A DNA stretch of 64,000 nucleotides, from the NCBI RefSeq assembly GCF_905220415.1, contig NC_059552.1:3301001-3365000 (forward strand). The letters are read 5' to 3'. This stretch comes from Colias croceus (taxonomy: Eukaryota > Arthropoda > Insecta > Lepidoptera > Pieridae). This document shows, piece by piece, positions 12,957 to 24,209 of the stretch. The position numbers were made by a program, and so were the translations under genes. The stretch's first letter is position 1. Each line of letters opens with the position of its first letter. The notes beneath the pieces were generated by a model, which was given only the letters and a program-made list of their open reading frames with translations, was not told where the DNA came from and did no database searches.

Positions 12957-15048
12957 TTAGTATATATAAGTAACAGTCATAATGATAGTGAATCAGAAGA
13001 AGCGGGGCGACTAGTTAGTCTTGTACCTAAATAAATACACCAATCCAACACATGTTAGATAACATCAAAACGGCAAACGACGAGAAGTTTCCAGTGATGT
13101 AATATAAAACAGATAGACTGAAAAAGCCGTAGTTATTTTAATTAGTTCTGAGCGCGTCCCAGTAACGAGTGGAAAGTATTGTTGTGAAGTATTTTAATTA
13201 CCTAGTTTGAGTAGCAGCTAACATAATTTAGGTGCTAGCAATTTTTGCTTATTTAAACTGGGAAAACATATCTTCCTTTAAATATCTGGATCAGATAAAA
13301 CATGAGAAATGCTAACATAGAAAGCTAAATTGATCTGTGACTATGTTTGCATTTTTTGATAAGAAAAAAATTGTCACTCGCTTACAATATTTTCTCCCAA
13401 AACAGACTATGCGTATAGTAATTAAAGTGTAGTGTTTAAATTCTTCTAAATCCTGAGGTGGGAAAGTTCAGTCGACTAAATAAAAAATGAAGGTATTATT
13501 AAAAATAAGAGCTAATTAGAAAATAAAGTCTAGTTTTGACTGATTATACAAATTAAAGACTTTTAACTCATCTTGGACGCGAATTATTAATTTTATTATG
13601 TAACCCAACGTTTCGAACAGTTTACAGCGAGGGTGGTCACGGCCAATGGGAAGACAAATATAATTTCTTAATTAATAATACTCATGTAAAATCAAACAAG
13701 AACACACAATTGAAGTTAATGGACATATGAACAAGCACTTGTGACATTTACAAAACCTTAAGCCAATGCACACACGAGTTCAAATTGTGTTCGAAGCTTC
13801 AAAAGCTTTACAATAAGGTCGTCAGCTTACTCCCTTGTCGTTCAAAAACTTTATTAACGAACCAACTATTGTGTGGTACACTGAGGAATACTGGACCGTT
13901 ATTTTATTGGGCTTGATGTAAGTTTGATATAGTTGATCTAATATGGATTAATTCAGATACGTTTAACATTAAATATAGTTTATAGGGTCTTTGGCAAAGC
14001 TCTATTGACAATTAATCCTAATAATGACTATAAATTATATTTAATTCTAAACGATTTTCAAGACGCTCAATGGATACGAATATTATACGAATTATTACTT
14101 GAGTATTATAAAACGAGGTCCTTCAAAAATTATTTCACAAATTTTGTAAAAAAAATATCTCTGTGGTGAGAATTAAACTTAAAACAATTATTCAGTGCAA
14201 TTATATACTTTAATGTAAATTTTATATGAGTTATATGGTTTTATTTTGCGCACAAACGAATTAAATCAGCCACGCAGTTCGCCAAAATAATTTCAGCTTA
14301 TTTCGTTATTGAACGAAATTGTAAAAGCTCGTTGTTTTTAATTCTCGTTCCATTTTTTATTTGTTTCTTTATGACCGGATGAGATTAAAGGGATGAATGA
14401 TTGTAATTTGTTGGATATTCATTATACGGATTTATTTGAACAAGCCAAACACGTGCAATGTATTTATTTTTTACGTAAAGGGCTTTAAAAGGGTTTTGGT
14501 TTACACAAGGCTTTGAACAACTGAAAAACGGTATCGATTTTCAGAATGAAATCATAGCAAATGATTATAAATTAGTTGTTTGAATTAAAGTCAATTAATC
14601 TTAACATAAGCTTTCATGGCGTGGACTACAAGTATTATGTAATAAAATTAATTAAGTCGATTAATAAGTATATACCTACTTTGAGTCTTTGATAAGTATA
14701 TAATATTTGCCTAATGGCGTGTTGTTAAGAAATAATTGTAATATTTTTATTTTATTCATTCCTATTCCAGATATATATTATGTAATTTTATCCAATTCCA
14801 TGAATTTATGAAGAAGGCAACCTTTTTCCTTTTTGTTAAATTTGAAAGGACAAATACCGTCATTATTTTCATGGTAAAAGTGAAGTGCAAATCTTTCATT
14901 TGAATAGAAATGAATCCTAGACGTTCTGTTAGATTTTTGTTATGTAATGTTTCAAATTTCACAGTAAATAACACATTTCTAATGATAACAGCGATATCAT
15001 CTCCGGTTTGCGGTTTGCGGCGGTTTGTTAAGAAGAACGATTCTAATA
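12957..15048. other. Intervening DNA with a repeat trace at 13565-13645
   Basis: The segment CATCTTGGACGCGAATTATT ... AACGTTTCGAACAGTTTACA ... GGGTGGTCACGG parallels 12395-12500 and looks like a dispersed repeat fragment. Otherwise no gene or terminus was seen. ORFs at 14762-14974 (-) and the first part of 14910-15092 (+) are incidental. Confidence 0.45.
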
Positions 15049-15215
15049 AACAGAAATGTTTTTATAGTGTTAAGGAATTTTTGGACTCATGAATAGGATT
15101 GTATATTTGTGACTTGATTTTATAATGTATGTTATAATAAATTTTGAAATATATTGTAAGTTATAACACCCTAAACCCATGTTTAAATTCAAATAAAGGA
15201 TTTATTTATATATTT
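15049..15215 (+). mobile_element. Non-LTR retrotransposon 3' tail (type L1)
   Basis: From AACAGAAATGTTTTTATAG the sequence matches the 3' end of the element at 30682-31225. The last codons read KCFYSVKEFLDS followed by TGA, then a 3' UTR sharing TATAATAAATTTTGAAAT, TTGTAAGTTATAACACC and the terminal AATAAAGGATTTATT. The C-terminal wording is typical of Jockey/CR1-type lepidopteran reverse transcriptases; the clade is not resolved. It is severely 5'-truncated, with homology starting about 12 codons before the stop. Confidence 0.7.
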
Positions 15216-15577
15216 AATATAGACTTTACCTGCATACAACCAAAAATGATGTTATTATGACACCACAAACAGTAAATACTACCCAATACAGTAAAACACA
15301 AAATACAATATTTAATAGCACACATACACATTTCTCTAATTAAACACATCTACAATGCATATTGTTATCAATATCAGTCCCCATACTGTCAATCCCTTAT
15401 CTTCACATAAATGTCTACTTAGGATTCATACCAGCATCCAATATCTGAAGATCTTCTATCAATTTATTCCTAAGTGATGTGGGTGTGAGTAGATGTCATT
15501 TTGCGGTTCCGTATTAAAAGTGATGTTATCTAAGCGGTATGTAGTTTTATACCAAAGCCTCTGTAAATTATAATTTA
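15216..15577. other. Spacer, nothing recognised
   Basis: AT-rich sequence with no ORF or terminus that I can support. Confidence 0.5.
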
Positions 15578-15777
15578 CTAGTGGTCCGCCCCGGCTTCGC
15601 CCGTGGTACATATTTCGCAATAAAAGATAGCCTAAAATAGAAGGTAGAGGATGTCCTTTCTCGGGTATCAAAATATCTCCATACCAAATTTCATGCAAAT
15701 TGGTTCAGTAGTTTAGGCAGGATTGAGTTACAGACCGACATACAGAGTTGCTTTTGTATTTATAATATTAGTATGGA
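15578..15777 (-). mobile_element. Helitron-like mosaic: family B body, family C 3' end
   Basis: On the minus strand it starts TCCATACTAATATTATAAAT and its body (CCAATTTGCATGAAATTTGG, GATATTTTGATACCCGAG) is family B. The last ~36 bp (TACCACGGGCGAAGCCGGGG, then CGGACCACTAG) instead match family C at 57313-57834. This junction suggests exchange of 3' termini between Helitron-like families. Ends in CTAG, flanked A/T. Confidence 0.65.
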
Positions 15778-16650
15778 TTTTAAATGAAAGTAGAAAAATC
15801 ATCTGTGAAACGAAATTAGCTAAATTATAGGCTATATTTTACTAGCTTATTTTTTACTTCCATATTATATAACTCAAATGAACACACGGACACAGCTTTA
15901 TATAAATCTTATAAAAAAAATACTTTATATATATTTTATCAAATGAGTTCGTAGTGAATATAGCTCTTTATATAAATTTTATAAAATAAGTTTACATAAA
16001 ATTACACGATCATCACTGTTCGTTGGATAATGTAACCGAATGTTTAATTTTAACATTGTTTTCACACAAAGACTGACCTAGATTAATCCCAACTTTAGGC
16101 AGTTTGTAACATTGCAGGCTAAAATTAAAGAATATTTTGAAACAAGACATTCTTTTGAATGGAAGTTAAAATCTTCTGGGAAATAAATTGCCCAGACTTT
16201 ATTATCCACAAGGCTTTTAAGATATCATGAACAAAGAAATGAGAATAATGAAGGTAAGTGTGTTTTAAAAACCTTTAGTTTTTATTTTCTACAATTGCAC
16301 ACAATAAAATGTATGTCATGAAAATTATGAATAGAGATATGGCGCACTACTTGCTATATAAAAGAACACTAGTATTTCATCTAAATAAATATGTTCTTCG
16401 TATGTTCTTTTTAAATACAGTGTATGTGAAAATAATGTTTTATTATTATAGTTGAGTGGGCTTCCAACAAGGATAAAAGTGTATGTTGTAGAGCTAGAAA
16501 GGAATCGCGGATGTTCTAGTCTAAAAGGATATAATTTTACGCTGTTATTAACTTAAGCAATTTCTATTCAATGTTTGTTTGTATTTAATGATATCAAGTT
16601 TTCAGATGGATATTAAATGTTAGCAAAGCATGCGTATTAACACATTATTA
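15778..16650. other. Spacer, nothing recognised
   Basis: AT-rich; no ORF or element end recognised. Confidence 0.5.
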
Positions 16651-16838
16651 TCTATATATTATAAAGCTGAAGAGATTGTTTGTTTGAACGCGCTAATTTC
16701 AGGAACTACTAGTCCGATTTGAAAAATTCTTTCGGTGTTAGATAGCCCATTTATCCAGGAAGGCTATAGATACATATATCATCACGCTCAGATCAATAGG
16801 AGCGGAGCAATGCGGGTGAAACCGCGGGACACAGCTGG
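16651..16838 (+). mobile_element. Helitron-like element, family A
   Basis: Starts TCTATATATTATAAAGCTGA, ends GCGGGTGAAACCGCGGGACA then CAGCTGG, so the terminal CTAG has mutated to CTGG. Flanked by A and T. Body as in other family A copies (GTCCGATTTGAAAAATTC, GTGTTAGATAGCCCATTTAT). Confidence 0.7.
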
Positions 16839-17585
16839 TTAATAATAACTAACTAGTTAATATTGTTTATAAACAAACACATGGCACGATGTCGGCTTGA
16901 ATGAGGTTCCAATGAGAGCTGATTATATTCTAGATGGTTGATTCCCCTTTCTTCCAGCGCATAGTTATTACAATAACAATAATTAATGCTACAAACAGAC
17001 ATACATACACATCGTATGTCATAAACTCATCACAGGGTTTCACGGGCATTAAAAATAGTTTGTATTATACTCGTGTATGTATAAATAAATATTTTCTTAG
17101 AAAAGGTCTGTCACTTTGACACGCACTTCTCAACTTCCTTATCCAACAGCATCCTATCATAACATACTTATGTAAAAAAGTTTATTTAAGGAATTTATGA
17201 ATGGATTTCATTCAATCCGTCTTCATCCCTTCGACTGAACAGCAATCCACTTATGAGGAAAACCAGATGCTTCAATAAAAGGATAAAATGAATGTATGAA
17301 AGCTCCCCTTTATTATTTTATTGTACCCAAATTGTACTCCATCTCTGTGTCAATCAAATTGAAAATCAAGTGCCAATATGGAAAGGTATTTTAAGACATC
17401 ATTTCTTCGAATCATGGATGTAATTTGCTCTAGGTGTGCAATTTATTAGAATAATAAATTATATGGGGATGTTTAGTCTGTTTTCTATTTGTGTAAAGAA
17501 GGATATTTTGAATTATATAATGCTCATAATTTATGAGTCTAATATAGCAAGTAAGGAGGCATTATTCTGAGAAAAAGCGGAAGAT
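16839..17585. other. Spacer, nothing recognised
   Basis: ORF 16934-17119 has no recognisable motif. No element ends were seen. Confidence 0.5.
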
Positions 17586-17804
17586 TCATTACTTATATTA
17601 TAAAGCTGAAGAGTTTGTTTGTTTGCTTGTTTGTTTGTTTTAACGCGCTAATCTCAGGAACTTGAATAATTCTTTCAGTGTTAGATATTCATTCATCGAG
17701 GAAGGCTATCATATTATTATCATCATCATAATATAATATTATTATCATCACGCTAATACCAACAGGAGCGGAGGCACGCGGGTGAAACCGCGGAGCGCAG
17801 CTAG
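17586..17804 (+). mobile_element. Helitron-like element, family A
   Basis: Starts TCATTACTTATATTATAAAG and ends ACGCGGGTGAAACCGCGG...CAGCTAG. The TTTG-run near the 5' end is expanded (GTTTGTTTGCTTGTTTG). An extra ATTATTATCATCATCA-type microsatellite interrupts the middle. The segment around 'ACTACTGGTCCGATTTGA' present in other copies is deleted. Confidence 0.7.
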
Positions 17805-18691
17805 TCATGAAATAAATAAGCTTTTCAAATCTATTCACAAAATTGATTATTGCACAACACAGCAACTCATTCATGCCACAAAACATAGATACGTTGAATC
17901 ATGTCGCAAACTGTGATACAAAGTTGTATCGAAGAATACGAAATAAATGGTTTTTCATTTCACCCTTTGTGTGAGAAAACACGAGCGACGATATATGGGA
18001 ACATTAGGAAAAACAATGCTCTATTGTGCTCAAAATGCTTTTGGGAAGCGCTCGAATAACTGACTGACCGCTGAGTGTGACGTCACAATCGATTAAAAAT
18101 TAATCGCCGTATTGTCGGTCTGAATTATTATTCATTGCTATGATTTTATCGAAAGACAATCAATAAGGCCACTTGTTGAAGCGTAAAAGACTATAATGTA
18201 GGTTACAGAGTCGATCGTTAGATTTTTATTAACGACCTTTTTGTAAAAGTGCTGTCATATTTTAAATTTTTGATTAGTAATGATTGTGTATTATGACTTG
18301 CAATTTTACTGCAAACGTTGAATAATCACTATGGCACGTTGAATTGTGAATGATTGACTAATATTTATTATTTGTGCAACGTTTTATTTATCTTTTACAA
18401 AGCATTATTATGATTGTAATTAGTCTTTCATATTTAATGTATATCTTTGTAATATAAATAAAGATAGAGTAATATGTGTACATGTAAGTAAAGTCTTGTT
18501 ATCAAAGCTCGCTAGGTCCTGTGTTGGATCTCCGTACACGGTCTCAAAAGCCAGTTAGGTCAATATCAAAGGAAACTGATAATATAATATTGACCTATAA
18601 ATACAGTTTACTAGTTGATAAAATCGACCACTAGAATATATTGAAGATGCACCTAAAGATATCCTAAAGCACATATACAACGTATAATATA
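17805..18691. other. Spacer with CRE and homeodomain-like sites
   Basis: No gene. The 18060-18180 stretch is GC-richer than its surroundings and contains the CRE noted separately plus the AT palindrome CGATTAAAAATTAATCG. No exon is evident. Confidence 0.45.
18078..18108. promoter_or_regulatory. CRE palindrome next to a TTAATCG palindrome
   Basis: TGACGTCA at 18078-18085 is followed within a few bases by CGATTAAAAATTAATCG, an inverted pair of TTAATCG homeodomain-type sites. The two perfect palindromes side by side are suggestive of a regulatory element, but nothing else in the sequence confirms it. Confidence 0.25.
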
Positions 18692-18753
18692 TGTAAGTAT
18701 ATAAAAATAAAACGCTGAATTTGTTGCTAAGCGCAAATCTCGAGAATAGCTAA

Positions 18754-19042
18754 TCTAGGTATGCTAATAATTAAGCTGAAGAGTTTGTTTTTTGAACGCG
18801 CTAATCTCAGGAACTACTGGTCCGATTTGAAAAATTCTTTCGGTGTTATATCATCATCATCATCATCATCATCAGCCCATATACGTTCCCACTGCTGGGA
18901 CACGGGCCTCCTATGAGGGTACAGGCCATAATCCACCACGCTGGCCAAGTGCGGGTTGGCTGTGTTATATAGCCTATGTATATCATCACGCTAAGACCAA
19001 CAGGAGCGGAGCCACTTGGGTAAAACCGCGAGGCACAGCTAG
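18754..19042 (+). mobile_element. Helitron-like element, family A, nested in family C
   Basis: Starts TCTAGGTATGCTAATAATTA followed by AGCTGAAGAGTTTG and ends CACAGCTAG, with A before and T after. It interrupts the family C copy and is itself interrupted at 18851 by a short retroposon. Confidence 0.7.
18851..18961 (+). mobile_element. Short retroposon (CAGCCCATATACGT type) with TSD
   Basis: The insert starts with (TCA)n and reads CAGCCCATATACGTTCCCAC ... CCACGCTGGCCAAGTGCGGG. It is bordered by GTGTTATA at 18843-18850 and 18962-18969, an 8-bp duplication of the family A target (normally GGTGTTAGATAGCC). This sequence type is abundant in Lepidoptera as a LINE or SINE tail; a second, diverged copy lies at 29072-29168. 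Confidence 0.7.
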
Positions 19043-19140
19043 TAAAATATAGGTAATAATATTTTATAATTGTACGTGGGTGATTCTTATGGGGAGAAAA
19101 CGTAAACATGTAGCACGGGCGAAGCCGGACGGACCGCTAG

Positions 19141-20340
19141 TATTAAAAAACAAGTATATCAGTATATCAGTGGTATATAATATACAATTTATGAAAGGCC
19201 TGAAAACAATATAAGTTTGTTCTATACAATTCTAGTTTTATATTCAGACTCATGATTATCGAACATCTTCGGACATTTCACGTAATAAAACCACAGGCGC
19301 AAAGTTTTGTTTGCTACTCATACAGTATGAAGTTTATAAATTACTCCGAAGAAGACACCAGTATGTATCTAGTCTCAGCGATTGATAAAGTTTTGATGGA
19401 TAAAGTTCCATACAATAGTGGTTTGTATTTAACATCATGATACAAATAAGACACTACGTACAAACCAATGATTCATTAAGGATTTATATCTGATTAGATT
19501 AGTTACTTTGTTGTATTTATGAATCTTAATAATCCTAATGATATTTGTGTACTATAAACTCCAAAGAACTATAAATCAATGAATAACTATTTTTTTTATT
19601 ATGATCATTTTAATACAAATTTCTTACCCATTACAGATTCTTATGTGCACATGCGTTCCACTCCATCGACGAAGACAGACACACACCTCCATCGACGAAG
19701 ACAAAACAAGTAAATTTGTAATTCAGATTCCAAAGAATTTTCTAGATGGCTATCCCTATCAGCAGGAAGAAGTTCTAGCAAACACTGGCGACACGCTCGA
19801 CTGCCAACTTGTCTCCGAACTCGCTCCTACACTTCTAAGTAGTTTTTGAAATTTCGTTTTCACATCCGCGAATCGTACTGAGGTTGAACTAAAACTGTTC
19901 GATGCCAATTTGAATAAACTCTGTATTAGATGCAATAAAACGTATATTATGTGTATAAGAATTTTAGTGTTCAACGTCAATTTAGGGATGAAAACTACCT
20001 TTTAAATGAAATGATAAGTCCACTGCAATGATAACGCGCATAGCATAACACGGACTGTAGCGTAGAACCTCGTTTTTTGTATATAAAAAATACTAGTTTG
20101 ATATAATTGTTTTCAACTATTTCATTTCTTATCTCTAAAACACAAAAACCATCACAAAATCATTAATAGTTAAAAAAATAATCTATTAGAAAACATAGCA
20201 CATGTAATTTAAAGCTAACTAATAAAATGTCGTGAAAGGAAGAAAGAATTTCATACAATACTCTGGTTATTAACGGTAGATAATATTTCATTTCATCCGA
20301 TATCTGAAGTGCTAATAATGGTACCTGAAATAGTTACACG
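19141..20340. other. Intervening DNA; possible exon-like patch at 19637-19849
   Basis: At 19637 a pyrimidine-rich run ending TTACCCATTACAG looks like a splice acceptor. It is followed by about 210 bp that is GC-richer than its surroundings and open in the frame ending TTTTTGA at 19849. That peptide includes VIQIPKNFLDGYPYQQEEV. A 17-bp direct repeat (CTCCATCGACGAAGACA) occurs twice at the start. The complementary strand is also open. I do not recognise a family, so this could be an exon, a repeat fragment or chance. Confidence 0.2.
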
Positions 20341-20361
20341 ATTGATTTCTCGAACCTTCTC

Positions 20362-20532
20362 ATGGGCCTTCTTCACAATGGGCAGCGTTGAGCGAGTAGA
20401 GGCAATCACGATAGTGTAGAAGGCCTGTCTATGATCTGCCGTCATTGTAGGTTTCTATTCATAATAGCCGTGATGGCGGCAAACATCGACGATCATTTGT
20501 TGGGCCAACGCTGCCCATCGTGAAGGGCCCAT
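20362..20532. repeat. Inverted repeat pair, possible MITE or folded remnant
   Basis: CATGGGCC..TTCACAATGGGCAGCGTTG at 20362-20390 is repeated in inverse orientation at 20506-20532 (CAACGCTGCCCATCGTGAAG then GGCCCAT), with a 115-bp spacer. No clear target duplication. The 114-codon minus-strand ORF at 20455-20799 ends across the right arm and is not recognised. Confidence 0.5.
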
Positions 20533-20540
20533 CAATGTTA

Positions 20541-21649
20541 TAGCTGATTCATCGGCCCTCCGTGATGTGTCAGCCTCAGGGCAGATTATTTTAATCTCGA
20601 CAATATACCGTTGGAGTTTACAAACATTGTTTTTTCTCCTCCGTTTTATTGGTAAAGTCATTTTTATAAGCTGGCCAGTGGCTTTTGGTTTCAATTTTAA
20701 GTACTTTAAAATTCTCGTGTTCAAGTATCTTTTGAAATAAAATTTTTTCTTCTTCAGTTGGTTCCCTTTTTGGGTGATTTTCTTAAAACATTTGAACATT
20801 TTGTTGCTTTATTTCTAACTAATATATTAAAGTATACGTAATACCTAAGAAATACATAGTATAGTCACTTCAAACTTCGACTGATATACAAGAAATATTT
20901 CATCACCAGTAAAGTCCCTTTGAGGATTATATTTCAATTTGTTCTTTAATAAATCAAAGAAAGAACTTAGCGTTCTACTTTATAGTTTCTAGCGTCGGTA
21001 ATTTATAAGGCTGTGAGATGATTCACCCGGTAGTGGAGGTCAATAAGGAAAATTAAGTTTATATAATGTATAGTGAGCATTAGCTTACATGGTCGTTTTG
21101 ATGAGCAACTAATTTTCTACGAGCAGCTACACGTATGCTCTACGTACACATAATTTGTATTTCCATTGTAAAAAATAGAAACTCAAATCAAATCGAACCT
21201 TTATCTTAATTTTGCATAAATGTGTCTGCATAATGAACATAATACAAATAAAACAAACTGATAACAGAACATGCTCATCTCCATCAAGGCCCATTGTATC
21301 TTTAGGTTATCCCGCGTCGACTCTTCAACATAAGAAAAATAAGTAGGTATACCTAGTAGTATATATGTAGTAGGAGTACCATGTATTTTTAAATATACAT
21401 TTTAATTATACAGGAAAAATCCTATATCATTAAAATGTGTGTTTTCTGTAGTTCAAATAACATACATTTATATTGACGTTAATGATATGCCGAAGGTGTG
21501 GTTTCGAAGGAAATTAATATCACCTATGATACGCGAAAGCTATCTTCCCAAAGTAATGACGTTATGATCCGTTGCAAACTTCATTAAAACTCCATTGAGA
21601 AACCATTTTACAGTGGTTTATAAATTTACGATGCTATGTGATGCTTTTA
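20541..21649. other. Spacer, nothing recognised
   Basis: No gene or transposon end supported. Confidence 0.45.
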
Positions 21650-21653
21650 TTAA

Positions 21654-22635
21654 CCCTTATTCAAACGCGAGCCTGTGGAGGAGTTAACAAAAAAGTAAGA
21701 TACGTTCCTGGGTAATTTTGGATCGTAGATTTCAAAAATGCACACAAAAGAGGGGTTAGTGGGGGGAAGTAACCTTTTTTTGGTGGGAAGTATATATTCC
21801 GTCATCTGTTCTCTCTTGTAAAAAGGTTGGAAAGGTGGGAACTATAGCTCCCAATGTCCTAGTATGACACCAATATTTTCAAACACTAGCTAGTTGCCCT
21901 GACTCCACTTGTGAATTAAATAATATCGTAAAAAATTATATAGATCATATTTTTTAATAAAGCAGTTGAAAGTACTCATCAATTCAAGTTTCTTTTACTA
22001 AGGGAAGAATTCGGGTATTGAAAAATGATTGACTTCAACATAAAGAAGGCATTTTTCTAAAACAAAATAAAAGCAATAGGTAAATACTAATGTATTGAGT
22101 TAAGATGTCTAATTATCTGATCATGAAATAATGAATAATAATAAATAAGTTGCTTAAACCAACTAAAAAAGATTATTTAGACACACGGATTTTATATATA
22201 GAATTTCCAAATGTCGTGTGCAGTGAAGAACACTGGGATGATATCTTCCCACTTATAGACTTAAGTTCAATCGACTCTACCAAGGTATAAACGAAAGATT
22301 CTGGGCATATTTTTACGTTTCACGCAACCGTAATATAGTCTAGTTTACATAGCTAAAACTCAAATCTACTTATCTAATTTTTTTTCAGCACTACACAAAA
22401 AACTAAAAAATAACGGTCGTTTTCGGTGGCAAAATCACGTCACCTGACTCTGACGTGTGTTTTCCATGACATGTAATAATTCTCTGAAAAGTGTTTCCAT
22501 GAAAAAAGTTCTCTGAAATGTTAAGATTGCGTAGATAAATATTACACTGCATTCGGTTTAAGCATATAAAAATAAAACACGATTTACTTCAATCTGAGAC
22601 GTGGGAAGTATAGCTCCCAGCGTTTTAATAAGGGT
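21654..22635. mobile_element. piggyBac-like non-autonomous element, 982 bp
   Basis: The ends CCCTTATTCAAACGC and the complement of CCCTTATTAAAACGC abut TTAA on both sides (21650-21653 and 22636-22639). CCC-start ends with a TTAA duplication are diagnostic of the piggyBac superfamily. Subterminal near-palindromes GTGGGAACTATAGCTCCCA (about 21835) and GTGGGAAGTATAGCTCCCA (about 22602) may be transposase-binding sites. No transposase ORF; autonomous piggyBacs are roughly 2.5 kb, so this is an internally deleted or unrelated-core derivative. Confidence 0.75.
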
Positions 22636-22647
22636 TAATGAAAATGG

Positions 22648-22934
22648 TTAATCGGTGGTAAATGTTTAAAATATGTCAAAAGTGCTTCTAGAAGAAGTCT
22701 AATCCATACTTTTTAATAATATTATAAAGCTGAAGAGTTTGTTTGTTTGTTTGAACGCGCTAATCTCAGGAACTGCTGGTTTGATTTGAAAAAAAAAATT
22801 CAGTGTTAGATAGCCCATTTATCGAGGAAGACTATATGCTATCTATCATCACGCTAAGACCAATAGGAGCGGAGCAATGCGGGTGTACCGCGGAGCACAG
22901 CTAGTTGAATAAATAAATGTTTGAGTATGAGTTT
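22648..22934 (+). mobile_element. LINE 3' tail (type L2), split by a Helitron-like copy
   Basis: AATCGGTGGTAAATGTTTAA ... AAGTGCTTCTAGAAGAAGTCTAA (22648-22702) continues after the insertion as TTGAATAAATAAATGTTTGAG (22905 onward). The joined order is the same as the uninterrupted tail at 48591-48749. These TTTGAG-ending tails are 3' UTRs of lepidopteran non-LTR elements. Confidence 0.7.
22703..22904 (+). mobile_element. Helitron-like element, family A, with exact insertion site
   Basis: The element runs from TCCATACTTTTTAATAATAT to GGAGCACAGCTAG and carries the 3' hairpin GCGGGTGTACCGC. It lies between ...GTCTAA and TTGAATAAA... of the L2 tail. The unsplit tail at 48712 reads GTCTAATTGAATAAA, so insertion was between A and T, with no target duplication and no loss. 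That is the signature of Helitron rolling-circle transposition. Confidence 0.85.
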
Positions 22935-24126
22935 GATGGATGTTGTGTTAATTGAATACGTTTTAAATATGTCGCAAAATAAACCTGCAGTACTTTTTCG
23001 GAATAACGTAGTTCTTTAGAAAAGCTAATGCTTGATTAAGGTCCGCAATAATGGATTTGTAGAAAGTCAAACTGTCAAACCAAGGCTTATAAGGGTGTGA
23101 TTTTGTTTTGTATAACGATAAAAAGGGTTACGTTCGGACCTGCTTCTATTGTAATTTGGTTTGTAAACTTTTCTTTAGCTTCAGCTTCAAGTTATACTGT
23201 TAGTATACGTTTAACTAAAATGATTTTAAAATAATATTATTTCACTTAAAACATTAATGCCTCCAAAAACTTTTGTTAATAATCTTGATGTTATACGAAT
23301 TTGCAAGACGGTAGTATTTAATCAAATAATATTCCATGTCATATTATATCAATTTCAATAAAATTTGAATAGAGATCCTCTGCTATTATATTCTTATGAA
23401 TGATCCAAGAAAAGGGAAGTTCAGAGGACAAAGGATGTTACAATATACTTACCCTCATCCTTTGAACTAGTATAATTCGTCAACATCAGAACAGTATGGC
23501 CATCGTAATGGAAAATTTAATAGAGATTAAAGTTTAATCGGAGCCTTTTACAACGGTTTATAGAAAAGCGGATAAAGATATGAATCATTTTCATATTATC
23601 TTTTACAAATCTCTTAGCTTTTTATTACTCATAAGTACATTTATTTACAAAAATAATTTAATTATAAAATATCTTTTAGAAACTATACAACTTCAATGAC
23701 AAGTCAAGGAGGGACGGTCCTTGATAAGACTTTTCCATTTTTCTTGTTAAAAAAACCTTCTTAGTTAATTATTCGAATAGATTTTAAACACGTGAAGAAG
23801 AATACCACGTGCAATGTTAAAAGGAATGTTCTGGATGTGCTCAATCATTTCCACATTGAAGCTTACGTAGATATTTCATTTTCATTCGTTAGCGAGCCAA
23901 AATATTATGCTTTTAAAATGACACGCTTTAAGGTTCATAATTTTATAATATTTATTTTTATTAGCTCTTCAGTCATATATAAATTAATTAAAACAATTCT
24001 AAGCAATGCTTTTATTCAAAATGTGATTTTACTGCACTGTTGTGAAAATATCCCAGAAAAGATTTTGGTTTACAATCTCTTCATATAAACTTATAGTGGG
24101 TACAAATTGTCATACAGCATTCGGTT
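22935..24126. other. Spacer, nothing recognised
   Basis: The 98-codon ORF at 23792-24088 has no recognisable motif and AT-rich composition. No element ends. Confidence 0.5.
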
Positions 24127-24209
24127 TATTAAAAAAATAACTGCGTTAAAAACAACCGACTTCAAAAACGGAAAAGTAAGAAATAAAAAAGATTTGATAT
24201 TATTAATTA

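Larger units (their letters stand above)
18692..19140 (+). mobile_element. Helitron-like element, family C, with nested insertions
   Basis: The left part (TAAAAATAAAACGCTGAATT ... GCTAAGCGCAAATCTCGAGA) and right part (TGATTCTTATGGGGAGAAAA ... GAAGCCGGACGGACCGCTAG) align to the two halves of a family C unit such as 57662-57834. A family A copy separates the halves, so the element must be older than it. The ORFs of 69 and 87 codons here run through repeat sequence and are not genes. Confidence 0.7.

Noticed and set aside
18843..19109. Overlapping ORFs with poly-His or poly-Met
   Set aside because: They arise from an (ATC)n microsatellite within nested repeats.
23792..24088. 98-codon ORF upstream of the RTE as a possible ORF1
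   Set aside because: It lies outside the target duplication, so it is not part of the retrotransposon, and it has no motif.
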